The translations under genes and the position numbers were made by a program. Under the pieces are notes generated by a model. The model was given only the letters and a program-made list of their open reading frames with translations. It was not told the DNA's origin and did not search any database. This document shows positions 9,496 to 17,418 of a stretch of DNA of 60,616 nucleotides, one piece after another. The stretch lies in NCBI GenBank assembly GCA_002683405.1, contig NYTH01000042.1, forward strand, positions 1 to 60,616, given 5' to 3'. Numbering within the stretch: position 1 is the stretch's first letter; the number at the start of each line of letters is the position of its first letter. This DNA is from Salinisphaeraceae bacterium. Its GTDB lineage: Bacteria > Pseudomonadota > Gammaproteobacteria > Nevskiales > Salinisphaeraceae.

Positions 9496-9739
9496 GGAAT
9501 CTTCGGCGCCTGAGCCCGGCCACATGCTCATCTACGCTGCCAGCTTCGGCCTGATCCCTCCAGATACCGAACACGGCATGTTCCGATGCCCGCTGCCGCT
9601 CGGCACCGACGCGATCATCAATAGGCTCCATGATGGCCGCGGGCTTGCCGCGATAGAGCACGGTGACGCGCTCCTTGCGAGTCAGTGCCTTGATGATTTC
9701 CGCTGATTTCCTGCGCAGATCGACGAACGAGGCTTCCAT
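9485..9739 (-). CDS. Phd/YefM-family antitoxin partner of VapC
   Basis: About 84 residues from ATG 9739 (MEASFVDLRRKSAEIIKALT); a GTG at 9751 is possible. VDLRRKSAEIIKAL, ERVTVLYRGKPAAIM and EPID are typical of the Phd/YefM fold, where the N-terminal part binds DNA and the C-terminal tail wraps the toxin. The gene precedes vapC with an 11-bp overlap. A perfect inverted repeat at 9758-9776, just 5' of the start, is the likely autoregulatory operator. Confidence 0.85.
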   Translation of the reverse strand: MEASFVDLRRKSAEIIKALTRKERVTVLYRGKPAAIMEPIDDRVGAERQRASEHAVFGIWRDQAEAGSVDEHVAGLRRRRFHDL

Positions 9740-9757
9740 ACCGGGCACCACTCAATG

Positions 9758-9776
9758 TGTACAGTGAATCTGTACA
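9758..9776 (-). promoter_or_regulatory. Inverted-repeat operator of the phd-vapC module
   Basis: TGTACAG-TGAAT-CTGTACA is a perfect 7-bp inverted repeat with a 5-bp spacer. It lies 18 bp upstream of the antitoxin ATG. Toxin-antitoxin complexes normally bind such sites to repress their own promoter. Confidence 0.75.
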
Positions 9777-9916
9777 TTAGCAGCAAACAGGCACGAACGG
9801 CGAAGCCGCGCTGTGGACAGCCAGTCATGCCACGAAGCCACCGGCACCACAGGATGATGATTCGGGTCATGCGACGTGGCCCGGAATCCATGGTCGAAGC
9901 GGTCCAAGAAGCCACA

Positions 9917-9945
9917 CCCCCCATTCAGGGGGCCGGAATTACAGC
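9917..9945 (+). repeat. Direct repeat with CCCCCATTCAGGGGG hairpin, left copy
   Basis: A 5-bp C/G stem around ATTCA followed by GGAATTACAGC. The near-identical right copy is at 10382-10410, so the pair brackets the PepSY gene. The left copy runs directly into the 22-nt motif at 9947. Confidence 0.85.
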
Positions 9946-9946
9946 G

Positions 9947-9968
9947 AAATTTTACTCTGACCCCAATT
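9947..9968 (+). repeat. 22-nt boundary motif, copy between vapBC and the PepSY gene
   Basis: Same 22-nt string as at 7146 and 9087, in the same orientation. A further partial match, ACACTCTGACCC, occurs at 10431-10442 just before pilB. Confidence 0.9.
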
Positions 9969-9982
9969 AAGAAAAGGGTTGG

Positions 9983-10261
9983 CTACGGACAGTCGTCGAT
10001 TTCGCGTTCCACGATGGCGCCTGACTGACCGTCGATTTCCAGCTCGATCTCGCAGCCCTTCGCAGTGTAGCCCTCCACTTCCCAGTAACCATCGTCGCGC
10101 TCCATCTCCTCGATGGTCGCCATGCCGGCGCCGGCCGCGATTTGCGCCGCCTGGCCATGGTCCACCGCAAAGCGCCCGGCGTAATCGTCGTCGGCCAGGA
10201 CGACGGTCGCGCTGGCGGCAGCGAGTGCGAAAATGGCTGTCTGCGTGTGCTTGCGTTTCAC
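9983..10261 (-). CDS. Secreted PepSY-domain protein
   Basis: A 92-residue protein from GTG 10261, which has AGGAG at good spacing. The N-terminus is a signal peptide (KRKHTQTAIFALAAASATVVLA) with likely cleavage after VLA. The mature part has the PepSY pattern EVEGYTAKGCEIELEIDGQ...GAIVEREID, with two cysteines (GCEIE and the terminal DDCP). PepSY domains occur in periplasmic protease inhibitors and sensors; the role here is unknown. The gene is bracketed by direct repeats at 9917 and 10382. Confidence 0.8.
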   Translation of the reverse strand: MKRKHTQTAIFALAAASATVVLADDDYAGRFAVDHGQAAQIAAGAGMATIEEMERDDGYWEVEGYTAKGCEIELEIDGQSGAIVEREIDDCP

Positions 10262-10381
10262 CGTTCGACTCCTGTTCTGAACAGAAGCCGTAGTGTTCGA
10301 CTCACGGATGAACTCCACATGAACGGACCGGCGGTCAGTATCGTGTAGAGATTGCTGATAGCCCGGCTCAAGTAGCCATAT

Positions 10382-10410
10382 CCCCCATTCAGGGGGGCTG
10401 GAATTACAGC
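10382..10410 (+). repeat. Direct repeat with CCCCCATTCAGGGGG hairpin, right copy
   Basis: CCCCCATTCAGGGGGG-CT-GGAATTACAGC, nearly identical to 9917-9945, followed by a degraded ACTCTGACCC at 10433. It is the right-hand boundary of the PepSY cassette, about 100 bp upstream of pilB. Confidence 0.85.
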
Positions 10411-10512
10411 AATTTCGGCCCGCTGCCGATACACTCTGACCCAGGGCCGGAGTTTTTGGTTTTGGCCCGGTCGAATCAACGCAGATACGGTCAGCGGCAG
10501 ATAGAGTCCACT

Positions 10513-12246
10513 ATGGTTGCTACTCGACAAACTGACGTACGCAAGAGCCCGCTGGGCGGGCTGGCCCGACGGCTGGTGAACGAGGGCCTGCTGCCCGAAA
10601 ACAAGGCCGTGGAAATTCAGGAAGCCGCGGTCAAGCAGCGCGAGGCCTTCGTGACGCAGCTTGTGGCCAGCAAGGCCATACCGGCGCGCAAGGTGGCCGA
10701 GGCGGCGTCCCGCGAGTTCGGCATTCCGTTGATCGACCTGAAGGCCGTAGACCTGGCCCAGGCGCCCGTGCGGGACGTGGCCGAAAAGCTGATCCGCAAG
10801 CACCATGCGCTGCCCATGTTCAAGCGCGGCAATCGTCTGTATGTGGGCGTGTCCGACCCCACGAACCTGCAAGCGCTCGACGAGATCAAGTTCAACACCG
10901 GCATGGTCACCGAGGCCATTCTGGTGGAAGAGGACAAGCTGGCGAAGGCCATCGAGGACGCGCTGTCCGCGGTGGATTCCAGCATGGACGGCCTGGACGA
11001 CGCCGACCTCGAGGCCCTGGAAGTCTCCGGCGGCGACGACAACGAGCGCGAAGTCGACGTGGCCTCGCTGGACACCGACGACGCGCCCGTGGTGCGCTTC
11101 GTGAACAAGGTCATGCTGGACGCGATCAACAAGGGCGCGTCCGATATTCACTTCGAGCCCTACGAGAAGAAGTACCGCGTGCGGCTGCGTCAGGACGGCG
11201 TGCTGCGCGAGCTGGCCTCGCCGCCGGTGGGCCTGGGCATGCGGCTGTCGGCCCGCCTGAAGGTGCTGGCGCGGCTGGACCTGGCGGAGCGGCGTATTCC
11301 GCAGGACGGGCGCATCAAGCTGAATCTTTCCAAGACCAAATCCATTGATTTTCGTGTGTCCACCTGCCCCACGCTGTTCGGCGAGAAGATCGTGCTGCGA
11401 ATTCTCGACCCCACCAGCGCCCAGATGGGCATTGACGCGCTGGGCTACGAGGAGGAGCAGAAGCAGCTGTTCCAGGACGCCATTCACAAGCCCTACGGCA
11501 TGGTGCTGGTGACCGGCCCCACCGGTAGCGGCAAGACCGTGTCGCTGTACACGGCGCTGAATATTCTGAATACGGCCGACCGCAACATCTCGACGGCCGA
11601 GGACCCGGCAGAAATCAACCTGCCCGGCGTGAACCAGGTGAACGTATACCCGCGCGTGGGGCTGACCTTTGCCTCCGCGCTGCGCGCCTTCCTGCGCCAG
11701 GATCCGGACGTGATCATGGTGGGTGAGATTCGTGACCTGGAAACGGCCGAGATTGCCATCAAGGCGGCGCAGACTGGCCATATGGTGCTGTCCACCCTGC
11801 ACACCAACGACGCGCCGCAAACGCTGACGCGCCTGGTGAACATGGGCGTGCCGGCCTACAACATCGCCTCGTCCGTCAGTCTTATTATTGCCCAGCGCCT
11901 GGCGCGGCGGCTGTGCGAGCAGTGCAAGCAAAAAGCCGACGTGCCCGACGAAGAGCTGCTGAGCGAAGGCTTCAAGAAGGACGAGCTGGACGGCTTGAAG
12001 CTGTTTGAAGCCAACCCCGAGGGCTGCGACAGCTGCACCGGCGGCTACAAGGGCCGAGTGGGCATCTACCAGGTGATGCCGGTAACCGACAAGATCGGCC
12101 AGATCATCATGGAAGGCGGCAACGCGCGGGACATCGAGCAGCAGGCCGAAGCCGACGGCGTGATCGACCTGCGGCGCGCCGGGCTAAACAAGGCCAAGGC
12201 CGGACTGCTGGGGCTGGCTGAAGTGAATCGGGTGACGGTGGAGTAG
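10513..12246 (+). CDS. pilB: Type IV pilus extension ATPase PilB
   Basis: A 577-residue hexameric ATPase that powers pilus assembly at the inner membrane. The N-terminal GspE-II/MshEN domain (SPLGGLARRLVNEGLLPE...) is followed by Walker A GPTGSGKT, the Asp box, Walker B VGEIRDLETAEIA and the His box. A tetracysteine zinc site follows (CEQCKQ and CDSC). ATG 10513 (MVATRQTDVRK) was preferred over an upstream in-frame ATG at 10456, which lies closer to the repeat-rich block. In related genomes pilB is adjacent to pilA or pilC; here 5 kb of accessory DNA separates it from pilA. Confidence 0.95.
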   Translation: MVATRQTDVRKSPLGGLARRLVNEGLLPENKAVEIQEAAVKQREAFVTQLVASKAIPARKVAEAASREFGIPLIDLKAVDLAQAPVRDVAEKLIRKHHALPMFKRGNRLYVGVSDPTNLQALDEIKFNTGMVTEAILVEEDKLAKAIEDALSAVDSSMDGLDDADLEALEVSGGDDNEREVDVASLDTDDAPVVRFVNKVMLDAINKGASDIHFEPYEKKYRVRLRQDGVLRELASPPVGLGMRLSARLKVLARLDLAERRIPQDGRIKLNLSKTKSIDFRVSTCPTLFGEKIVLRILDPTSAQMGIDALGYEEEQKQLFQDAIHKPYGMVLVTGPTGSGKTVSLYTALNILNTADRNISTAEDPAEINLPGVNQVNVYPRVGLTFASALRAFLRQDPDVIMVGEIRDLETAEIAIKAAQTGHMVLSTLHTNDAPQTLTRLVNMGVPAYNIASSVSLIIAQRLARRLCEQCKQKADVPDEELLSEGFKKDELDGLKLFEANPEGCDSCTGGYKGRVGIYQVMPVTDKIGQIIMEGGNARDIEQQAEADGVIDLRRAGLNKAKAGLLGLAEVNRVTVE

Positions 12247-12271
12247 CTATTAAACAGTTCACTCAATACGC

Positions 12272-12402
12272 GAAGTCCTTTCGCGCCTTATTCGACGTTT
12301 CAGGGGTGCCGCATTGGCCGGCGCATGTCCGGCCACTGCTCTCGCGCCCTTACGGTCGCGAGCAGGCCATCCGCTACGCGGGCTCGCTTTGCTCGGGCCT
12401 GC
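12272..12402. other. Structured non-coding region downstream of pilB with consecutive hairpins
   Basis: Between pilB and brnA there are several adjacent inverted repeats: CGCGAAG...TTTCGCG near 12270, TGGCCGG/CCGGCCA (12315-12335), CTCGCG/CGCGAG (12341-12362) and GCAGGCC/GGCCTGC (12362-12402). No poly-T tract follows, so this is not a simple terminator. It may be a degenerate mobile repeat or a structured RNA. Confidence 0.45.
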
Positions 12403-12511
12403 ATTATTGATCCGAAAATTTTGTCTATTTAATACACGGCTCAATAATTGCGCCCCATCAACACACCGGACCGAATCTGAAGGCCGTCCTGGCCGACCAG
12501 CCTGAACTGAA

Positions 12512-12778
12512 TCAGGTTGGTGTTCTCTTGCCCGGCCCGGCCTGCTTTTCGATTGAAGCGACTTGCTCCAGCCGTTCGGCCAGCCACACTTTTATTATCG
12601 ACTGTCGCGCAACCCCCAGACGCTTCGCTTCTTTATCCAGGCGATCAATCATCCAGCCGGGGAAATCCACGTTGACGCGCCGTTGACGCTGATTCGGCCG
12701 AGTCGCACTGGACAAATCAAGACGAGCCACAACATCGTGACCGTCATCAAATTCCTGGTCGAATGCCTTAGCTTTCAT
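12512..12778 (-). CDS. brnA: BrnA-type antitoxin
   Basis: An 88-residue protein with a ribbon-helix-helix core (RRVNVDFPGWMIDRLDKEAK RLGVARQSIIKVWLAERLEQ), matching BrnA/CopG-like antitoxins that bind DNA and the toxin. It lies downstream of and overlaps brnT by 11 bp, in the toxin-first order normal for brnTA. It would autorepress the brnTA promoter upstream of 13025. The N-terminal ~25 residues (KAKAFDQEFDDGHDVVARLD) are typical of BrnA. Confidence 0.85.
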   Translation of the reverse strand: MKAKAFDQEFDDGHDVVARLDLSSATRPNQRQRRVNVDFPGWMIDRLDKEAKRLGVARQSIIKVWLAERLEQVASIEKQAGPGKRTPT

Positions 12779-13025
12779 ATAACTGAACTTCCTCCTGGCG
12801 AGACCGCCGGACCGAAATGATCCGGATGACGCTCTGCCGATAGGTCGCCACCGCTGACCAGTGCTTGCCGTCGATCAGGCCGATCAGGAGATACCTTGGC
12901 TCGTCCGAGGTCCTTGCGGGTATCTCCAGAAGATCCGGATCATCCCAGAGGCACTGAGCCTTCACGAAGTCGATGCCGTATTTCTCGAGATTCGCCCGGC
13001 TTTTTGCGGAATCAAACTCAAACAC
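12768..13025 (-). CDS. brnT: BrnT-family ribonuclease toxin
   Basis: An 85-residue protein starting at GTG 13025. It has FEFDSAKSRANLEKYGIDF, LIGLIDGKHWSAVATYR and IRIISVRRSRQEEVQLY, the conserved blocks of BrnT RelE-like RNases. A TATAAA-type -10 element lies just upstream of the start (plus strand around 13032-13040). The module occupies the pilB-pilC gap on the opposite strand to the pil genes. Confidence 0.88.
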   Translation of the reverse strand: MFEFDSAKSRANLEKYGIDFVKAQCLWDDPDLLEIPARTSDEPRYLLIGLIDGKHWSAVATYRQSVIRIISVRRSRQEEVQLYES

Positions 13026-13179
13026 GGTGTCTATTTTATACCTTTTTTATGCCGGAGACGACGATCAAGCCACCCATTCCACGGGGCTGCGCTTGGCAAG
13101 CGTCCTGCCGATAACCTGTTGCGGCAATTAATACCAACCAGCTTAGATTATCCGGGCTACGGCCCGCGCGAGGGGAACA

Positions 13180-14406
13180 ATGGCTTCAACCATGTCTGAA
13201 ACGCATACCTATCTGTGGGAGGGCACAGACAGGAAGGGCGGGCGCATCAAGGGCAAGACCGATGCGGCCAGCGAAGCCATGATCAAGACCCTGCTTCGCA
13301 AGCAGGGCATCAACCCCATCAAGGTGCGCAAGCAGACCAACCTGTTTGGCATTGGCGGCAAGCGCAAGAAGAAGATCAAGACGGCGGACATCGCCATTCT
13401 CGCGCGGCAGATGGCCACCATGATGACCGCCGGCGTGCCGCTGGTGCAGTCGCTGGACATCATTGCCAACGGCTCGGACAACCCGTCCATGTCGGAACTG
13501 GTTCGCAAGGTCAAATCCGACATTGAGGGCGGCGGCACGCTCGCCGAGGCGCTTTCCAAGCATCCGGAACACTTCGACGACCTGTTCGTGAACCTGGTGG
13601 ACGCGGGCGAGAAGTCCGGCGCGCTGGAAACGCTGCTCGACAAGATCGCCACCTACAAGGAAAAGACCGAGGCCATCAAGGCCAAGGTGCGCAAGGCGCT
13701 GTTCTACCCCTCCGCCGTCATCTGCGTGGCCATCATCGTGATGGGCATCCTGCTGTACTTCGTGGTGCCGCAGTTCCAGGCCCTGTTCCAGGGCTTTGGC
13801 GCGGACCTGCCGGCCTTCACGCTGATGGTCATCGGGCTTTCCGAATTCATTCAGGCCTACTGGTGGGCCGTGCTGGGCGCCATTGGCCTGGCGGCCTTCG
13901 TGCTGGTGCGGCTGAACAAGCGATCCCGAAATTTCCGGCGCGGCAAGGACCGGGTGATGCTCAAGCTCCCCGTGATCGGCGATATTCTCTACAAGGCCGC
14001 CGTGGCCCGTTTCGGCCGCACGCTGTCCACCATGTTTGCCGCCGGCGTGCCGCTGGTGGAGGCCATGGAATCGGTGGCCCGCGCCTCCGGCAACATCGTG
14101 TTCGAGGAAGCCATCCTGCAGATGCAGGAGCAGGTGTCCGCCGGCCAGCAACTGCAGCTGGCCATGTCCAATACCGGCCTGTTCCCGAACATGGCCATCC
14201 AGATGGTGGCCATTGGCGAGGAATCTGGCGCGCTGGACTCCATGTGCGCCAAGGTGGCCGATTTCTACGAAGCCGAGGTGGACAACCAGGTCGACGCGCT
14301 GTCCAGCCTGCTGGAACCGCTAATCATGGCGATCATCGGCGTACTGGTGGGCGGCCTGGTGGTGGCCATGTACCTGCCGATCTTCAAGCTGGGGTCGGTG
14401 GTATAA
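13180..14406 (+). CDS. pilC: Type IV pilus inner-membrane platform protein PilC
   Basis: A 408-residue GspF/PilC-family protein with two T2SSF domains (about 75-200 and 275-400). Each ends in membrane segments, such as VICVAIIVMGILLYFVVPQF and the C-terminal IMAIIGVLVGGLVVAMYLPI. It anchors the PilB and PilT motors to the growing pilus. ATG 13180 is preceded by GAGGGG. Its distance to pilB (930 bp) is filled by the hairpin region and brnTA. Confidence 0.95.
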   Translation: MASTMSETHTYLWEGTDRKGGRIKGKTDAASEAMIKTLLRKQGINPIKVRKQTNLFGIGGKRKKKIKTADIAILARQMATMMTAGVPLVQSLDIIANGSDNPSMSELVRKVKSDIEGGGTLAEALSKHPEHFDDLFVNLVDAGEKSGALETLLDKIATYKEKTEAIKAKVRKALFYPSAVICVAIIVMGILLYFVVPQFQALFQGFGADLPAFTLMVIGLSEFIQAYWWAVLGAIGLAAFVLVRLNKRSRNFRRGKDRVMLKLPVIGDILYKAAVARFGRTLSTMFAAGVPLVEAMESVARASGNIVFEEAILQMQEQVSAGQQLQLAMSNTGLFPNMAIQMVAIGEESGALDSMCAKVADFYEAEVDNQVDALSSLLEPLIMAIIGVLVGGLVVAMYLPIFKLGSVV

Positions 14407-14461
14407 GGCGGCGGCTTGCCGGCGGCAAGGCGACTGGGTAGGCACACTCAGCAAACTGCCA

Positions 14462-14700
14462 CCGTTCGGGCTGAGCCTGTCGAAGTCCGAACTGAACGAA
14501 GCCCGGGTGGCGGGCTGGTTGGAACGCTGGGCTTTTTTGGCGCCAGGTGCCGCTGCAGAGGCGCCCTTCGACAAGCCCAGGATGAACGGTAGAGAGGAAA
14601 TGGATGGGTCACCGCCGACACCGTTCGGGCTGAGCCCGTCGAAGTCCGAACCGAGCGAAGCCTGCCGCCTCGACATGTTCTCCCGGACTCACTCAGGATG
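14462..14700. repeat. REP-like repeat array B between pilC and pilD
   Basis: At least four units of the CTGAGCC(T/C)GTCGAAG family. Two forward copies have the CCGTTCGGGCTGAGCC flank and continue into TCCGAAC(T/C)GA(A/G)CGAAGCC (14462 and 14621). One inverted copy, CCCTTCGACAAGCCCAGGAT, lies near 14565. No gene is visible in the 350-bp pilC-pilD gap. Confidence 0.85.
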
Positions 14701-14760
14701 AACGGGGCCATTGACGACGGCGGCCTGACCGCCCGCACATAGAAAGAACAAGGATTGACC

Positions 14761-15627
14761 GTGCTGGAACTGCTTGCCAATGAACCCGTGGCGTTTCTGA
14801 TTTGCGCGGGGGTGGTCTCGCTGCTGGTGGGCAGCTTTCTGAACGTGGTCATCCTGCGGCTGCCGCTGATGCTGGAGCAGGCCTGGAAGTTCAGCGCCGC
14901 TGAAATCCTGGAGCAGCCGGTCAGCCAGCCGGAAGACAAGATCAGCCTGGTGGCCACCCGTTCGGCCTGCCCGAAATGTGGCGCGAAGATTCCGGGCTGG
15001 CACAACATTCCCGTCGTCAGCTACCTGTTGCTGCGCGGCCGCTGCGCCGCCTGCAAGGCAGGCATTTCGCTGCAGTACCCGCTGGTGGAAATCCTGACTG
15101 CCGCGCTGTCGGTCGTGGTGGCCTGGCACTACGGCTACGGCATGGCGGCCTGTCTGGCCATCGTGTTCACCTGGGCGCTGATTGCCGCCACGGGCGTGGA
15201 CTGGCGCACGCAGTTCCTGCCGGACGTTATCACCCTGCCGCTCATGTGGCTGGGCCTGCTGGCGAGCCTGACCGGCAGCTTTGCCACCCCGCAGGACGCC
15301 ATTATCGGCGCGGCGGGCGGCTACCTGCTCCTGTGGGGCGTGTTTCACGCCTTCCGCCTGATCACCGGCAAGGAAGGCATGGGCTATGGCGACTTCAAGC
15401 TGCTGGCCGCGCTGGGCGCGTGGATGGGCTGGCAGATGCTGCCGCTCATCATCATCCTGTCCTCGGTGGCCGGCATGATCATCGGCATCGGCATGAACAT
15501 GACGGGGGCGCTGAAACGCGGCAATCCAATGCCGTTCGGACCGTTTCTAGCCATCGCCGGCTGGCTCGCCCTGATTGCAGGCGATACAATCGTCAGCACT
15601 TATCTGCAGTTCGCCGGTCTCGGGTAG
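14761..15627 (+). CDS. pilD: Prepilin peptidase / N-methyltransferase PilD
   Basis: A 288-residue bifunctional membrane enzyme that cleaves prepilins after Gly and methylates the new N-terminus. The cytoplasmic loop has the two CxxC pairs CPKC and CAAC. The aspartyl protease residues are in GVDWRTQFLPD and GYGDFK (GxGD). About eight hydrophobic segments are visible. GTG 14761 has AAGGA at good spacing, better than the TTG six bases earlier. The substrate PilA is encoded at 5031. coaE follows, as in Pseudomonas and Xanthomonas. Confidence 0.95.
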   Translation: MLELLANEPVAFLICAGVVSLLVGSFLNVVILRLPLMLEQAWKFSAAEILEQPVSQPEDKISLVATRSACPKCGAKIPGWHNIPVVSYLLLRGRCAACKAGISLQYPLVEILTAALSVVVAWHYGYGMAACLAIVFTWALIAATGVDWRTQFLPDVITLPLMWLGLLASLTGSFATPQDAIIGAAGGYLLLWGVFHAFRLITGKEGMGYGDFKLLAALGAWMGWQMLPLIIILSSVAGMIIGIGMNMTGALKRGNPMPFGPFLAIAGWLALIAGDTIVSTYLQFAGLG

Positions 15628-15687
15628 TCCCGGGGCGTTGGCGCGGGCAGATGGAACGACTTTCACGCACCCGTCAGGAGCTCAGGC

Positions 15688-16329
15688 TTGCCAGGTAAGC
15701 TGACCGTTGGCCTCACTGGGGGAATCGCCAGTGGCAAATCCCTCGTTGCAAGCTCGTTCGAACGTCTGGGCATCGAGACCGTCGATGCCGACGACGTGGC
15801 GCGCGACATTGTGGAGCCGGGAGAGCCGGCACTGGCCGAAATTGCCGAGCACTTCGGCCCGGACGTCATCGGTGATGACGGCCGCATGATCCGGCCCCGC
15901 ATGCGCCAGATCGTCTTTGACGACGCGAGCGCGCGCGAGAAACTGGAAGCCATTACCCATCCGCGCATCCGTCAGGAACTGGCCCGCCGCCGCGACGTCT
16001 GCGAAACCGAATACTGCATGCTGGTCATCCCGCTCATGCTGAAGACCGGCATGGACGATCTGGTAACCCGCGTGCTGGTGGTGGATGCGCCGGAACACGT
16101 ACAGCTCGAGCGGCTGATTCAGCGCGACGGCATCGACGAGGCGCTGGCCCGCAAGATGATTGCCGCGCAGGATACGCGGCAGCTCCGGCTGGCCCGCGCC
16201 GACGACGTGCTGCTGAACACCGGCCCGCGCAAGGATATTGCGGATCTGGCCGCCGCCCTGCACGCGGGCTACAGCCGGCTGGCGCGGGGCGAAGTTGCCG
16301 ATTTGCCGCCGATGCTGCTGCCCGGATAG
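15688..16329 (+). CDS. coaE: Dephospho-CoA kinase
   Basis: A 213-residue P-loop kinase for the last step of coenzyme A synthesis. Walker A is GLTGGIASGKS; DADDVARDIV and THPRIRQEL are further conserved blocks. The TTG start at 15688 follows CAGGAG. It sits 60 bp after pilD in the conserved pilD-coaE-zapD-yacG order. Family length is normal. Confidence 0.93.
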   Translation: MPGKLTVGLTGGIASGKSLVASSFERLGIETVDADDVARDIVEPGEPALAEIAEHFGPDVIGDDGRMIRPRMRQIVFDDASAREKLEAITHPRIRQELARRRDVCETEYCMLVIPLMLKTGMDDLVTRVLVVDAPEHVQLERLIQRDGIDEALARKMIAAQDTRQLRLARADDVLLNTGPRKDIADLAAALHAGYSRLARGEVADLPPMLLPG

Positions 16330-16425
16330 TTTTTCTCAACACGCAGCTTGCCGCTGCGTTGTTACAGCATTGTGAGCATCAGGGGTCAGCGCGCCTGATC
16401 CGGTCCCCACTGCACGGAGCCATTT

Positions 16426-17199
16426 GTGCCGGAACTTGCTTTCGTTTGCTATGAGCAGCCGCTGTCGGAGCGGTATCGCTCGTTCCTGCGCCTGGAAAAC
16501 CTGTTCGCCCAGCTTGAATATCACATTCAGCACCCGCAGCCCTGGAGTCGGCGGGCGGCGCTCATGTCGCTGCTTGACCTGCTGAACGTGTTCTCGCAGT
16601 ACGACCTGCGCGGCGAATTCACCAAGGAACTGCAGACGCACCGCGGCGGGCTGGAGCGACTGCGCGGGCACGAGAGCATCGACGAGGCCCGGCTGGAAGG
16701 CCTGCTGGCCGAGTTTGACGACACGATCGAAAGCGTCCGGCGGGTGCCCTCCCGGTTTGCGCACAATCTGTTGCGCAACAACGAAATGCTGGCTGCGCTG
16801 AACAACCGGGCCGCCATTCAGGGTGGCGGTTTCGGCTTTGACGTGCCCTCGGCTCAGTACTGGCTCAGCCGGCCGGACGAGGCGCAGCAGCACGACATCA
16901 ACCTGTGGCTGGCGCCCATCGACGGCATCGATGCCGCCATCAAGCTGCTGCTGGGCACGCTGCGCGACGGCACCGAGCCGCAGCCCGCCCACGCCGCCGG
17001 CGGTACGCTGGTGCAGAAAACCGAGCCCGGCACCCAGCTCATTCGCGTGCTCATTCCGGCCGATCTGCCGGTGTATCCCGAGATCAGCTCGGGCAAGCAC
17101 CGCTCGGTCATCCGTTTTCTGGAACAGACTGGCAACGACCTGCAAACCGAACCGACGCCGCAGGACATCGACTTCATGCTGGCCTGCTGCCGCCTGTAG
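16426..17199 (+). CDS. zapD: Cell division protein ZapD
   Basis: A 257-residue FtsZ-bundling protein (DUF1342/YacF). The start EQPLSERYRSFLRLENLF and the blocks LRGEFTKELQ and FDVPSAQYWL match the family. GTG 16426 has GGAG 7 nt upstream. It acts at the Z-ring; its partner FtsZ is encoded at 25982. The coaE-zapD-yacG order is common in gammaproteobacteria. Confidence 0.92.
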   Translation: MPELAFVCYEQPLSERYRSFLRLENLFAQLEYHIQHPQPWSRRAALMSLLDLLNVFSQYDLRGEFTKELQTHRGGLERLRGHESIDEARLEGLLAEFDDTIESVRRVPSRFAHNLLRNNEMLAALNNRAAIQGGGFGFDVPSAQYWLSRPDEAQQHDINLWLAPIDGIDAAIKLLLGTLRDGTEPQPAHAAGGTLVQKTEPGTQLIRVLIPADLPVYPEISSGKHRSVIRFLEQTGNDLQTEPTPQDIDFMLACCRL

Positions 17200-17202
17200 C
17201 CC

Positions 17203-17418
17203 GTGCCGCGCTCCATCCCCTGCCCGCAATGCGGCGAAGCCTGCTCGCCGGCCCCGAGCAATCGCTGGCGGCCGTTTTGCAGCAAACGCTGCAAGATGAT
17301 CGACCTGGGCGACTGGCTGGACGAGTCGAACCGTATTCCCGGACCGCCCAGCGGTGCGCCGGGAGCGGATGACTGGTCGGCAGGCGATGACGATGATCGG
17401 GGGCCAGCCAGCCACTAG
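17203..17418 (+). CDS. yacG: DNA gyrase inhibitor YacG (zinc-finger protein)
   Basis: A 71-residue protein with a CPQC...FCSKRCK treble-clef zinc site and DLGDWLDESNRIP, the YacG signature. YacG binds GyrB and inhibits gyrase in E. coli. It starts at GTG 17203, 3 bp after zapD. Its TAG stop (17416-17418) falls inside the left terminal repeat of the MITE-like element, so the native C-terminus may have been altered by insertion. The acidic tail (GADDWSAGDDDDRG) is common in the family. Confidence 0.92.
   Translation: MPRSIPCPQCGEACSPAPSNRWRPFCSKRCKMIDLGDWLDESNRIPGPPSGAPGADDWSAGDDDDRGPASH

Noticed and set aside
12272-12402. Integron attC site as explanation for the hairpins
   Set aside because: I could not find the R' and R'' core sequences expected of attC, and no integrase is present.
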